From Maea johnstoni (lineage: Eukaryota; Annelida; Polychaeta; Spionida; Magelonidae): a stretch of 64,000 bases of DNA. The position numbers were made by a program, and so were the translations under genes. The notes beneath the pieces were generated by a model. That model made no database searches. It was not told where the DNA came from and saw only the letters and a list, made by a program, of their open reading frames with translations. The stretch spans positions 6,874,665 through 6,938,664 of the forward strand of contig OZ012687.1 of the NCBI GenBank assembly GCA_963942565.1, in the 5' to 3' direction. Shown in pieces: positions 13,740 to 25,700 of this stretch (the stretch's first letter is position 1; each line of letters opens with the position of its first letter).

Positions 13740-16700
13740 CTTTATTTCACGAGGGTAACACAGTCAAATACAAGATTTGATTTTCTCTGTGGCCCTCAGA
13801 TTTAAGGATTATACATTCAATTCTTCAGGCCACAGAGTTGAAAATTGTTCTTCAAGGTATAGTTTCTTGAATGATGAGAGAGATGGTGCCATTTTCATAT
13901 TTAAAGATAAGGAATTCCATATTACTATGCCTTGGTAAGTGAATGAGTATTTAAATAGCTTGATTTTGATCGGTGGAGGAACCAAATTATGAGATGTATT
14001 TGATCTGGAACACGAAAAGCTCCATCACTATATCAAATTGGCATGCAAGGAGTCTGGGCAATTTTTAGTTTTGTTACATTTAGTTTCTTTTTTTCAATTT
14101 TGTTCTGGCTTGGTCAAAGATAATTTTTTGCTGTACAGGTTCATTGCTGGTTGATATAAGTATCATGGTGTGACTAGAAATTAGCAAAATAGTCTACTAG
14201 CCAGCCCTATATGCCAAGTATGTGAACCTTGCAATGTTGATTCCTGCATGGTTTTATGATGGAAATGCAATGTACATACCCTAAGAACAACGAAACTGCC
14301 GGATGCTAATTTCCAAGTGTTGGGCAATTTTTTTTATCAACCTAAATACTATTTGGTGCAAATGACCTCTCAGGATTGCAAAAAATGGTCACAATTATGG
14401 GGGTAGGGGTAACATTTTTTATCATAACTTCTGTTATATTGGTTTATTTTCAACAAATGAGGCATCACCATGTATAACTTTTAATTTCGCAGGAATTAAA
14501 ACCAGCCACATTCTGATTGGTCACTTGTGAAGGGTCATTTGGGGTCGACAAAGGTCAAAAAGGTCACGACGCTGAAAACCTGCAGTATTATGATCCTGAA
14601 ATAGAGGGTTTTTGGTAACATGTTCGATCATATTTCACGTTATGCATAACCAACTTCCATAAATGAAGTATCCAAATGTGTAAAATTTTTACCTGCACTT
14701 TTTTAAAATGCACATGTTTTGATTCATCAATTCTAAGAGGTCATTTAAGGGTCAACGAAGGTCAAAAAGGTCATGAAAATGTTGTGAAAATGGGTAGAAA
14801 TTGGCTGTATTGGTATAGTACAGTAGCCAGCCGCCCATTTTGGGGATTCAGGTTAACCCGAGAGTTAGAAAATTTCCGTTGGTATCATGTTTTAGGCCCA
14901 CACTTGGGGCATACCGCAAGGGTGGATGTAGCCTTCAGAAGTGGTGCACATCTTTTTTATGGGGTCAAGTCTTGAATACCCTTATATATGTAAAAAGGCC
15001 CCACGATGGTCAAAATAATATGTATAGGGATAGTGAAGGCACTTTAAAACACTCATAACTCTTAAACCAAACTTAAACTTAAGCTTAAACCAAACATAAG
15101 GATGAGTGTTTGGTATCAAAATGTTAGTATGAAAGAGTAGTATCTTTTGAAATACTAAACACATGACTAACTATATCCCATGATGTAATAATGGTCATTT
15201 AAGGTCAAAATGGCTGCCAAATCAAGAATCTGGGATTTACCCATATTATATAGTTTCCATTTATAAACATCTCTGTTTTTTTGAAGATATGTATTTCATT
15301 TCTGTAGCCACTTTTTCTGAAGGAATGCTCTTTATTAGTTGTTGAACATTTTAGAAAGTTCATTGACTAAATCGAGTTTTAAGTCCAATTTTGAGCTTTA
15401 AGGTACAAAATAGGGTACCAAGTCCACCTGGAGACGCCAAAAAGTGCCTAAAATGATAAAAATTTGAAAACCAAAATGACTGTATCTTACGTTTTACAAG
15501 TCGGAAGGGAGCATATGATGCACCAAAATGTCAGGTTTAATTTTCCCCTCAATCTGGAAGATGATGGTAAGATAAAACTAAAATTAATTGGTCTGGAAGG
15601 TCAATTAAAGGTCAAAATGCCATTTTTTCTCTAAAAAAATCCAATTTTAGTGAAGTGATTGCGGTGAAGTAGTTGTGTTTTGCAATTATATAATTTCCAA
15701 ACAAGGTTACCACAATAATTGACAGATAAATAATCTCAAATATGGTCCAACAATACATTTTTTACCATTTACCAGTGAAAATGAAGTAGTTTTAAGTCAA
15801 TATGGAGGAGTACAATGTGGCATTTGGCTATACCATGCTTAAATAAAGTGTTTGGGGACAGGTTGTGAGAAAGTGCTCGTTACGGGACCACTGTTTAGGT
15901 CATGAAAGTTGTGAGCACCAAACATTATAGGCAGTGTTTGGTATCAAAATGTTTGTTGTAAGACAATCTTTCCATTTCATGCAACGAACCTAGGGTAGGG
16001 TATTTTGTTGTGAAAATAGAGGTCATTCAATGTCAATTAACCCCAATTTCAAGATTTAAGGCATTTTGTCTTTGATTTTTCCATTTAGCTGCTTATGAAA
16101 TGCTCCTGGGATACATACTTTATCCTGGAAATATTTTTAGGTGAGAAATATCTTTAAAAGGGATTCTGAGACATTTTTGAGTCATTTCAAGGCCCAGTTA
16201 AGACCAATCTGCAACATTCTGGGACCAAAATGCCCAAAATGTCTGATTATGGGTGCACTCAAATATTTAAGTAAAGCAGCAGAAAGTTGAAATAACAAAT
16301 CGGGTCATATCTTATGGTATGTCAGCTTTTATTTTCAATGGGGAGAATAAGCCTTTAAACTTGCCTATTGTGTTTGTCATGTAAGATTATAAAGGCAGTG
16401 TAAAATATAACTGAGATTTAAGGAAAAATGAAGGTCAAATAAAGGTTGTAACGTCATTTTTCTCTAGAAAATCCAAATTTTGATGAAGAAATATTGAAGT
16501 AGTTCTGTTTTGTCATTACAATTAATTTCCTAACCATGTCACCACAATGATTGACAGACAGAATACCTTAAATATGTTTTACCAATACATTTTCACCCTT
16601 TTACCTGTGAAAATGAAGTAGTTTTAAGTTAATATGCAGATGTTGAATGTGCTATTGGACAATTCATGCCTATATTAAGTGTTTAAGATCGAGTTGTGAG

Positions 16701-19700
16701 AAAATGCGAGTATGGGACCACTGTTTAGGTCATAAATGTTGTGAGCATTAAACAGTATGGACATTGTTTGGTATCAAAATGCTTGTTGTAAGACAATCTT
16801 TCCATTTCATGCAATCAACCTAGGGTAAGGTATTCTGTTGTGATATTAAAGGCCATTCAAGGTCAAAGTAACCACAATTTTATGATTAAAGACATTTTTT
16901 CATTGAATTTTCCATTAAGCAGCTTATTAAATTCTCATGGAATGCATATTTTATCCTGCAAATATTTTAGGTGAGGTACTTCAAGACAAAGTCTGGGTCA
17001 ATCTTGAATATTTAGGGCCAAAATGACAAAACGCCTGATTACGGGTGCATCCAAATATAAGTGAATCGGCAGAAAGTTGACATAACAGATTCATGTCTTA
17101 TGGTATACCAGCTTTCATTTTCACTGGGTGAAATATGCATTTTTACTTGCCTATCATGTTTTTTACCGTACAGTTAAAGGTAGTGTAAAATATTACTGAG
17201 ATTTAAGGAAACAATGCAGGTCAAACCAAGGTCAAAAAGTCAAATAGAGTGTTCATAACTTAGTAGCAAATATCTGTAATACTGCACTTGCATCTTGTTC
17301 AAATGAGTAATTTTTATTCACCTGAAAGGATTATTTGACAATCGTGAACTAAAGAAGCAGTTAGTTTACAACTCCAGGATATTTTCTAGAAGCAACTTCA
17401 GAATTGTTCTAAAAAACAGGGTCAATATTGACTTTCAGTGTCATTCATGTCCCATACACCAAACTTTATGCACAATGTTCAAAATGCTTGTTGCATTTAA
17501 AGTTTAAAGTCAGTGCAAAATATAGAAAGTGTAAAAGTTTAAGGTCAAACTAAGGTCGAAAAGAGTAGTTGTGACTTTGAAGCAAATATCTCAATGCTGT
17601 AGTTACACAGGACAGCGTCTTTCTTCACCTAAAAGGAATATTTTGCAATCATGAAGTGCAGGAACTGAGGTAGTTTAATACTACATTAACATTACGAAAT
17701 GAAATAAGTTGCTTTTGAGTATTTCAAGTTCAAGAAATAGAATGTTTTATTTTTAGCCAGGAGTAAAACCTATTGATGTTTTCTTGTGAAATAAAATATG
17801 CAGAAAAAAATAAGATAGGTGGTACTAGTATAAAATCCCCAAAATCAAATCTACTGCCCAATCTAGATCATAACATGGTAGATTGGGAGACCAAGTAAAA
17901 GAAAATCTGATAGGGTATTTGATATTGAATTTCCCCCAAAACATCATATCAAATGCCAAAAGATTCCTTTAAAATTTCGCAGAGTTTTACAGAGGGAAAT
18001 GTACCTCAAATTTTCGGATTTTGACTGCCAACTAATTTGGTACTTCATGTATACCTCATCAGAAGACCTTTCAGGTAATATACTGAGTTTGTATAGGATG
18101 AATAGTCAAATAAACGCAGGATAGAGGAAAAAGGAAAAAACTGGGCCAAAATAACTAACTCTATTTACTAACCTTACATATGTCTGCACCAAACATTGAG
18201 TACATTGTAAGCCTTTAGATGACAAATGTGAATTCAAAACGTTCTAAGTTACTTTGAAGTTGTTTGATGAAAGATAGGCAAAATATCATGAATTAAATTA
18301 AACAAATACGTATCACAAATTTCATATAATCTCATAAAATAAACTAGGTATGTATCTGTCTGTGGTTCCATTTGATGATTGGAAACCATAACTGTAATGT
18401 TTGAATAGTATCGCATTATCTAAAGTGATTTATGCATCCGCCAACCTCTTATTTCTTAAACATCTTAGGAACAACATAACATAAGGACTATTTCCATTGA
18501 ATCTGATAAATTCTGTAGTGTTGCAATTTTTAAAATAACATTTTTAGTAACAATAGAGTAAAAAAAAAATTACCAACCTACCTACCCTATTTTTTTCTGA
18601 CTGTTACAGGAAACAAACAATATTTTTTTCTTGGCCTAAGCATCGTAATGGACAATTGAATAAATCATGAAGTGTGGGTTACTTTTACCTTTATTGAACT
18701 CGAAAAGAACAACCGAGCAACAAGGCCTGGGAAGCTTCCTAGAAACGCAAAACCGTAACATTGCCAAGACTTGCTTACTAACTTTGGCCCATGATGTTTG
18801 TAGATCATTAATTCTTTGATCTTAACAGTGACCTGATGCTAGCCATTTATAGCAACCTGTCTTAAAACACTTATCATAGACAGGAAATTGTCATATGCCA
18901 AGTTATTCACTTCAAATCTAACATTTTTATTATCCCTAAAAAGGTGTAGATGGTATCAGTGAACCTCATTTTGAATAATTCATCTGCTGATTTTAAGGTA
19001 ACTTTGGATGAAATTACATAATGACGAAGGAAGGAAGGAATTGGGTTTTACGTAGTTTTCAAGAGCTTATGTCATATCGCGACGAGATAGAAACCCGGAA
19101 CCGGGAAGAAATTCCCTACTCTTCACGAATAGTTCCAAGGGGTCTTTCAGTTGCATAAGGACCATACACAGTCCTCTACAATGCCGCACATTTATTCTGA
19201 TCATAATTTAACTTAATGTGATAATAATTTCTGATAATAATTTAATCTTCCATATTGCATAATTGCGATATTATGTTCCAATATATTCTTTATTTCCAGT
19301 TGTACAGCTTATATTGTTTTTGTACTGAATTTCCATTATCAGCTACCAGTTATTTCTTTGGGGGGGGGGGGGGCTCTCCAGGTTGGATGGATATCCCCAT
19401 CTGTACCTCAGAGTTGAATAAATATAATTTGAGATTAAAGTCGTTAACATTTTCCAATATGTCGAACAATATTAATAAAAGGCATTTTTTCTGAAAAGTG
19501 GCTATAGAATAGAAATAGTTTCCAAAATCAAAACACAAATAATTTGAAAAAACTGTATTCTTGATATGATCAATTTTGACTTTGACTGACTTACATCTTT
19601 AATAAAGGATTATAAACCCACACCTTTCCCTATGTTGACCATTGCAAATGATACATGTAGTCCAGACCAAGATTTGATACCAGACACTAAAACCCTTATC

Positions 19701-22700
19701 ATTGGCGTATGATAATTTTTGTTGTTAAACTAACTCCTGAAATAGGTTCTTTTTCCCGATCTTTTTGCCAGTTTGAATTCCAACATGGCCACCAGTTGCC
19801 ATGGCAACCAATTTAGAAGTGTACTAATATTTTCCATCTATGTTATGCTGCGCCCCTTTCAACTCTTGCTGTTCCACTGCCAGCTGACATAACTGTTAAT
19901 ATTATTGAATGGAATAATAGATATGCATTCATTTGTTTCATTAACAATAGCTCCTGGAGGTCATGTTTTTGTGAAATAAGCTTCATCTTAAGTACAGCAG
20001 CTTGGTTATTACCTTGAAATCCCATTTAGATGCCCCCTGATGATAACATTTATTGCAGAATTAGGTTCTGCACCCCTGAAAACCTACTAATAGACACCAC
20101 GATCATGTTTCTAGCTAATCTGGATGCTTAAATATGCAGAAATATAGCTTTCAGTAGTGGCCATTTTGAATTCCAATATGGCCACCAGTTGCCATGGCAA
20201 CCACTGTAAAAATGTATTCAGGTTACAATGTTCTAAATGTGGTTACTAAGTCTGTGTTTAACTGTGTCAATTCGAAGAAACATAGGCCCAGTTCACTAAA
20301 AGCATCTTTATCCCTTAAGTGTTCCATATGCATTTGTTTCATTAACAATACCTTTGGAGGTCAAATTTTGTGTAATAAGCTTAATTTCAAGTATAACAGC
20401 TTGGTTGCGATCTTGAAATCCAATTTAAATGCCATCTGATGATAACAGCTATTTCAGAATTAAGTTCTGCACCCCTGAAAACCTACTTGTAGACACCAAG
20501 GTCCTGTTTCTAGCTATTCTGTATGCTTGAATATGCAGAAATGTAGCTTTTGGTAGTGCTTATTTTGAATTTCAATATGGCCGCCAGTTGCCATGGCAAC
20601 CACTGTAAAAGTGTATTCAGGTAACAATGTCGTAAATGTGTGGTATAAACGATTAGCAGATCAAAATGTTGCACATTTTTATACAGCATGTATAGAGTTT
20701 TTGTATTACTTGAGATACAATACAGAATAACTATCTATAACAATGTTTTCTGAGCCTTAAATCAGCACAATATCAAGCAACATGGTCATATTTTAAAGCC
20801 GTCAATTTTTTTGTCCATAGAATTTATTATTTTTTTCAACCTAAAATATGATTCTTTACTGTCCATTTTGCCAAGAAATGCATTTTTACTGAAAAAAATA
20901 TCAACTTATTTTTTGGGAAAAAATTTGCTTTCTTTGGAAATGCAAATGGCGTTAGCCGATTTTCAGCTTCGTGACCTTTTTGACCTCTGTTGACCCTAAA
21001 TGACCTTTCAGAGTTGACCAATCAAAAGGTGGCTGGTCTTAAAATTTGCGGAATGAAAAGTTGCAAATGTAGATGCCTCATTTGTTGAAATTGCCCCAAA
21101 ATAACTGAAGTTATAATAAAAATTCTTACCCCCACCCCCATATTTTAACCAAATTTGGCCACCTGAGGGATTCAGTATACCATATGGTTATAGGGGTGAT
21201 AAAAAATATTGCCCAACACTTGGAGATTAGCATCCGGCAGTTTCTACCACCTGAGGATCTCTATATCGCATTTCTAACATAAAACCATGCAGGAATCAAC
21301 ATTGCAAGGTTCACCTTTTTGGCTTGTAGACTAAAAAGAAGATTGGTATTGAACTCACATTTGCCACTATCCGAGGCATTGTCTGGTATCTGTGAGGCAT
21401 CATCTGGCACTGCACTGCCGCGCCTGACACTCACCAACGTGGAACTACGGCGACCAGAGTCAGCTGAAAAATGAGAGGAAAATTTATATCAGTAACAATA
21501 ACTACATCAGTGTCCAACATTAAACAAATATTGCTAATTGGCATGGCAGAGAAATTGACCAAAGTAGACAGCAATTCGCCATATGCTATATGTTTATATA
21601 GTGACACTGCTAACCAGCTTGTTGGGCCAACCAGGTCAGAAAAAGGACAAGATACAGAGTATTGTTCCTGTATATCTAAAGTACTCTAAACAAAACGCTA
21701 TCAGAAAATGTTCAAATGTCTGCTTGTGTGTCGCATGAAAAGCTCCATCACTATTGATTTTAATCAACTCAAATATCTTACACTAACACACTTGACATTT
21801 TGTGGCATCATGCAAGCTAACACTTTCTTGCTTAGAGACCTGTGTATGATGACAACGGAAAAGAGCAAAGTTCACCCAATCCCTTGTTCCCAACATGAAT
21901 AGCACCTCCTTTATCTTTATAGTTCAAACAAATTTTGATGCTCACCTAAAAATATATACATTGGTGGGGAGGCCACACCAAAGAAATAATCATTGGTGGG
22001 GGTATTGTAAGAAAATAATATACAGTGTGTGTGTGTGGGGGGGCGTTTCCTTGTAGGGGCCCAGGGGCACATGTCTCTATATTTTGCTAGCTTTTTAAGA
22101 CTAGGGGCCCAAAATAGTATGTACATATTAACCTGAAATCCTGTTTTTGACCACTAATTTTTGATCAAAATTACTTTTCAGGTCGCTAGGCTGAAATTCA
22201 AGTGTTAGACCCTGCCTTACATCTGACAATGACAACAGATATTCACCACAGCCCACCATCTGTGTACATACTAAATCTTGTACAACATTACTTCTAGTGA
22301 AAAAGCAGGAATCTACCCACTACGCAGATGATGCGAGACCCCTTTTGAAATTAATAGAAAGAATCTTGTGCATGCTCTTGGAAAAAAAGCATTGCATATG
22401 GGGGTCCACATTTAAATAAAACATTGGTGGGGGGGGGGGGCGGGTTCTTTTAATATTCAACGTCATCGTAGGTGAGGTCTTCTTAAAAAGATAAACATTG
22501 GTGATTTGGTGGGGGGCATGAAAATCTGAGCATTTCCGGGTTGGACGTCTTCTTTGAAATATTTTCTGAAAATTCCTTTTAGAAAATTCTATTAGAGAGA
22601 TATCGCCAAAAACAGTTGGGCAGTTTTTGGCATGGATGGGTTAAAAATGAACCATTTCCAGGCCATAATCAAATCTTTCAAAGGGATAGTATACCCAATA

Positions 22701-25700
22701 ATCATTACCTTCTATAATAGAACAGATTGTTTCAAGGTTTAAAATGAACCCTCATTGACAAAGAAATGCTCAACAGGTATTGAGTAAATGCAATTCAATC
22801 CCACTAAATACAGCATTTCATGGGGGCACCATCTTGTTTCTTTTTATGATGTCACAACTGTACCGTAAGGTCCAATTAAGGATTCAGTAGGGTTTTTGAA
22901 AGGACTTCCAGCTGTGAAGCTGATACTTGTAAGACAATCATGCCCGACACTTGTCTGATCTGAGACTGAACTGGCCAATGAGAGCAGGTGCTGCTACAAG
23001 TGTGATGTCACAGGAAGTGATCATTAGACCAGTGTGCCAACATCGATGGCTCCCTCCATAGAGCTGCAGCAGAAGTCCAGATTGCTTAAATTTGGCATGT
23101 TCAAATGCAATAGATCCAATTCTAGAATGGCTACTGCATCAAATGAGGGCTCACTTTATATTATACAAATATGACATCCCTGCGGGGTTGCTAACATGGT
23201 TGTCTACCCCGAGTGAGCATTGTCACCCGAGGGCGTAGCCCGAGGGTGACAATGCTCACGAGGGGTAGACTACCATGTTAGCAACCCCGCAGGGATGTCA
23301 CATTTGTTTTATTATACCGAACAACACCCCCCTCCCCCCCCCGGGCACCCAAAATCCATGACAAGTTGAAACTTACAAAACTCACTTGGGCAGTGTAATT
23401 TCGGAGCAGCAGGTTTACCGTGCTGACCATGTTGGGATATACTACATGTATTTAGTTTGCCCTTCCTGAACAACTTACCCCTCTCATTTGGGTTGAGATT
23501 TTACTTTTTTCCCCTGAATTGAGACACTCGCGCAAGTTGTTCCCAACAATAAGATGAATCCATTGTTGACGGCGGCATTCTGCTGAGGCCTTGAAATACT
23601 TTCGCCACGCGCGGGGATCTTGAAAGCATGACGTCCTCAACAATACAGGGAATCATGAAACGGCACCTTGACAACGGGAGCTAATATGTCGTCTATTGAC
23701 AGCGGGCGCTACTCCTTGAGTAGCGCCCGCTGTCACTGAACCTACAGACACACAGGTTGCTAGCAGTCTTGACACATGGCTCTCATCAATGGGATGAGAG
23801 TATTTTCACGTGAGGTATAATAAAAGCTTATAACAGGCTTTTCCGTTAGGGTAGATAATATTTTTGAGGTTTAGCTACCCCTTTAACAGTTTACAGGATA
23901 ATCAGCCAGTACCAGATTACCACATCTTACTCAATCAAAGAAATCCCATGTGAATGGAGGTCCCCAATCTCCTTTCAATCTTAAAATCAAACACTGCTGA
24001 CTAATCCGAGCTTATAGGCTCTCAGCCATAGAATTCATTCATAGATATAGCTTCAATGTTTCCTGTCAGGACTATTAGTCTACAGTACATGTTGTATCCA
24101 TTGCTCTTAAAACTCTCCCAAATAGCATCTATGTTGGTGGTAGTTTCAACATGTTTCCGGCAGGATTATGAAGTAAACAAATGTTCTTAAGAATTCCCAT
24201 TACTGTTCACTTTAATTATGGTTACATTTCCTGTTCAGAGGTTGTTGTACCTATGTTGTTCATACTTTATAGACATTCACAACTTCAATCTTTCATTTTG
24301 GATGTAGTTATTTAGGAAAAACTTTCCTGTCAGATATACATGCATGTCATACTATTGTCTCAGGGCTCAACATTAAGAAAAAACTTCATAAGCCCAGCAG
24401 GGCTAGTTACCAAAACTTTTACTAGCCCTGAAATATTTTTGCTAGCTCTGATATTAATGACAACTCTTCTCAAATAGTGACCTCTGTTGATATCATAGCC
24501 TCTGTTGATAACATGAAAAGAATACAGTGTAGTGTATTGTGGTTAATTGAGTTAAATTATCATCCAGGTATGCAGAGCCAAAGGTGGGCTTCATATTTTT
24601 TTAAGCCCTGATATTCTAATTCTATCTAGCCCCTCAGGGCTACTCACAGGTAGAATTTACTAGCCCTGACTTTTAATAACTAGTCCGGGGCTACAGGGCT
24701 AGCCTTAACGTCGAGCCCTGTGTCTCTAAAAACTCTTGTCTACACCATTTGTTATTTTATGTATTTTGAATATGTTTTTGAAAGGAATGTGTTGGGGCAA
24801 GAGTTCAGGAAGAGAACATCAGTTGACGGAATCCATATAATTTTTAAATCTACTTCTCTGGTCAATTAAATTGCAAAATTTAAGCTCTCATCAACATGTG
24901 GGAACAAATGCTAGCTGTTGCCTTTTTTATTAGGCATTATCTGGATGAGAGTGGTATTATTAGTTATCCCCCTTGTAAAAAAGGGATACGGCCTGGTATC
25001 TGCGTGAAGCCAGCCGTATCGCACGAGGCCGGAGGCCGAGTGTGATACGACTGGCTAAACGCAGATACCAGGCCGTATCCCTTTTTTACAAGGAGGATAA
25101 CGAATTTATCATCAGCTCCCCCCCCCCCCCCCCCCCCCCCCCAAGCCTCCCAACATACGTGTATATTGTTGGCAATGGGTAAATTTCACAATGGGACCTA
25201 ATAGGTAGAATTAACATTATGCAGAGTGGAGACAAAACGTACGTTCATCTATACACAACTTAGTGCTCCAAAGGGATTTGCCAAGTTTGGATGGCAAATT
25301 CGAGCGATTGGTCACAAAGAAAATGAAAAAAGCGGTTGCCAGACTCGAGTCCGACAGGCTATGTACTAATGTACTAATGTAGCAACGGAGATTTTCGTCA
25401 GACCTGACTCCGACCAAACGGAAATTATTTCTCTTATGTATGAACAACATACCAACCTAAATCCATCTTAATTACTTTCTGCCATCTTTATTTCCATGTA
25501 TACACCATGTTGGCAGACTAACATGCGCAAATAGTGTTTTAAACGGCAAAAGAATCGAGTCAGGCGGCGGTGTGAAGAGGAATGTCCGCCATTTTCTTTT
25601 TCGTCGTCAAGGGTTCAAAACGAGGCTGTGACCTGTAAACTTGAGGTCAAACCCATAGTTGCCATGGCGAAGTGGGATAAAACACTGAGAGTGAGGATAA

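Larger units (their letters stand above)
9942..14189 (-). other. left half of intron between exons 2 and 3
   Basis: No exon is supported. The stretch holds a weak GGATCCTTGGTGATAT tandem patch near 11797-11952, two TTAA MITEs (12482-12684 and 12770-13000) and a minus-strand LINE remnant. The 83-codon plus-strand open frame near 10075 matches nothing I recognise. Confidence 0.5.
14190..21333. mobile_element. 7.1-kb fold-back element with ~380-bp inverted arms
   Basis: The left arm (14190-about 14575) and right arm (about 20964-21333) are long diverged inverted repeats. Shared blocks include TGAACCTTGCAATGTTGATT, CCTGCATGGTTTTATG, AACTGCCGGATGCTAAT, CAAGTGTTGGGCAAT, CAACAAATGAGGCATC and AAGGTCAAAAAGGTCACGA. 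The tips read TAGTCTACTAGCC and its complement GGCTTGTAGACTA. The interior contains ~830-bp and ~395-bp direct repeats but no open frame above 100 codons. It lies wholly in the intron between exons 2 and 3. The superfamily is not recognised; it could be a non-autonomous DNA transposon or an inverted duplication. Confidence 0.7.
22678..23886. mobile_element. TTAA-type DNA element, 1.2 kb, nested hairpins
   Basis: The left end AGGGATAGTATACCC (after TCAA, presumably an altered TTAA) pairs with the right end GGTTTAGCTACCCCT followed by TTAA. The interior contains a hairpin at 23166-23306 and a perfect short hairpin at 23698-23734. A second inverted pair, TTTTATTATACC and GGTATAATAAAA (about 23306 and 23814), suggests one element nested in another. 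There is no transposase frame. Confidence 0.5.

Noticed and set aside
14676-15164. Frames of 60-99 codons within the left part of the fold-back
   Set aside because: No motif, mutually overlapping, and inside repetitive non-coding DNA.
14190-21333. A Polinton-type element, given the long inverted arms
   Set aside because: Far too short for the family and none of its characteristic genes is seen.
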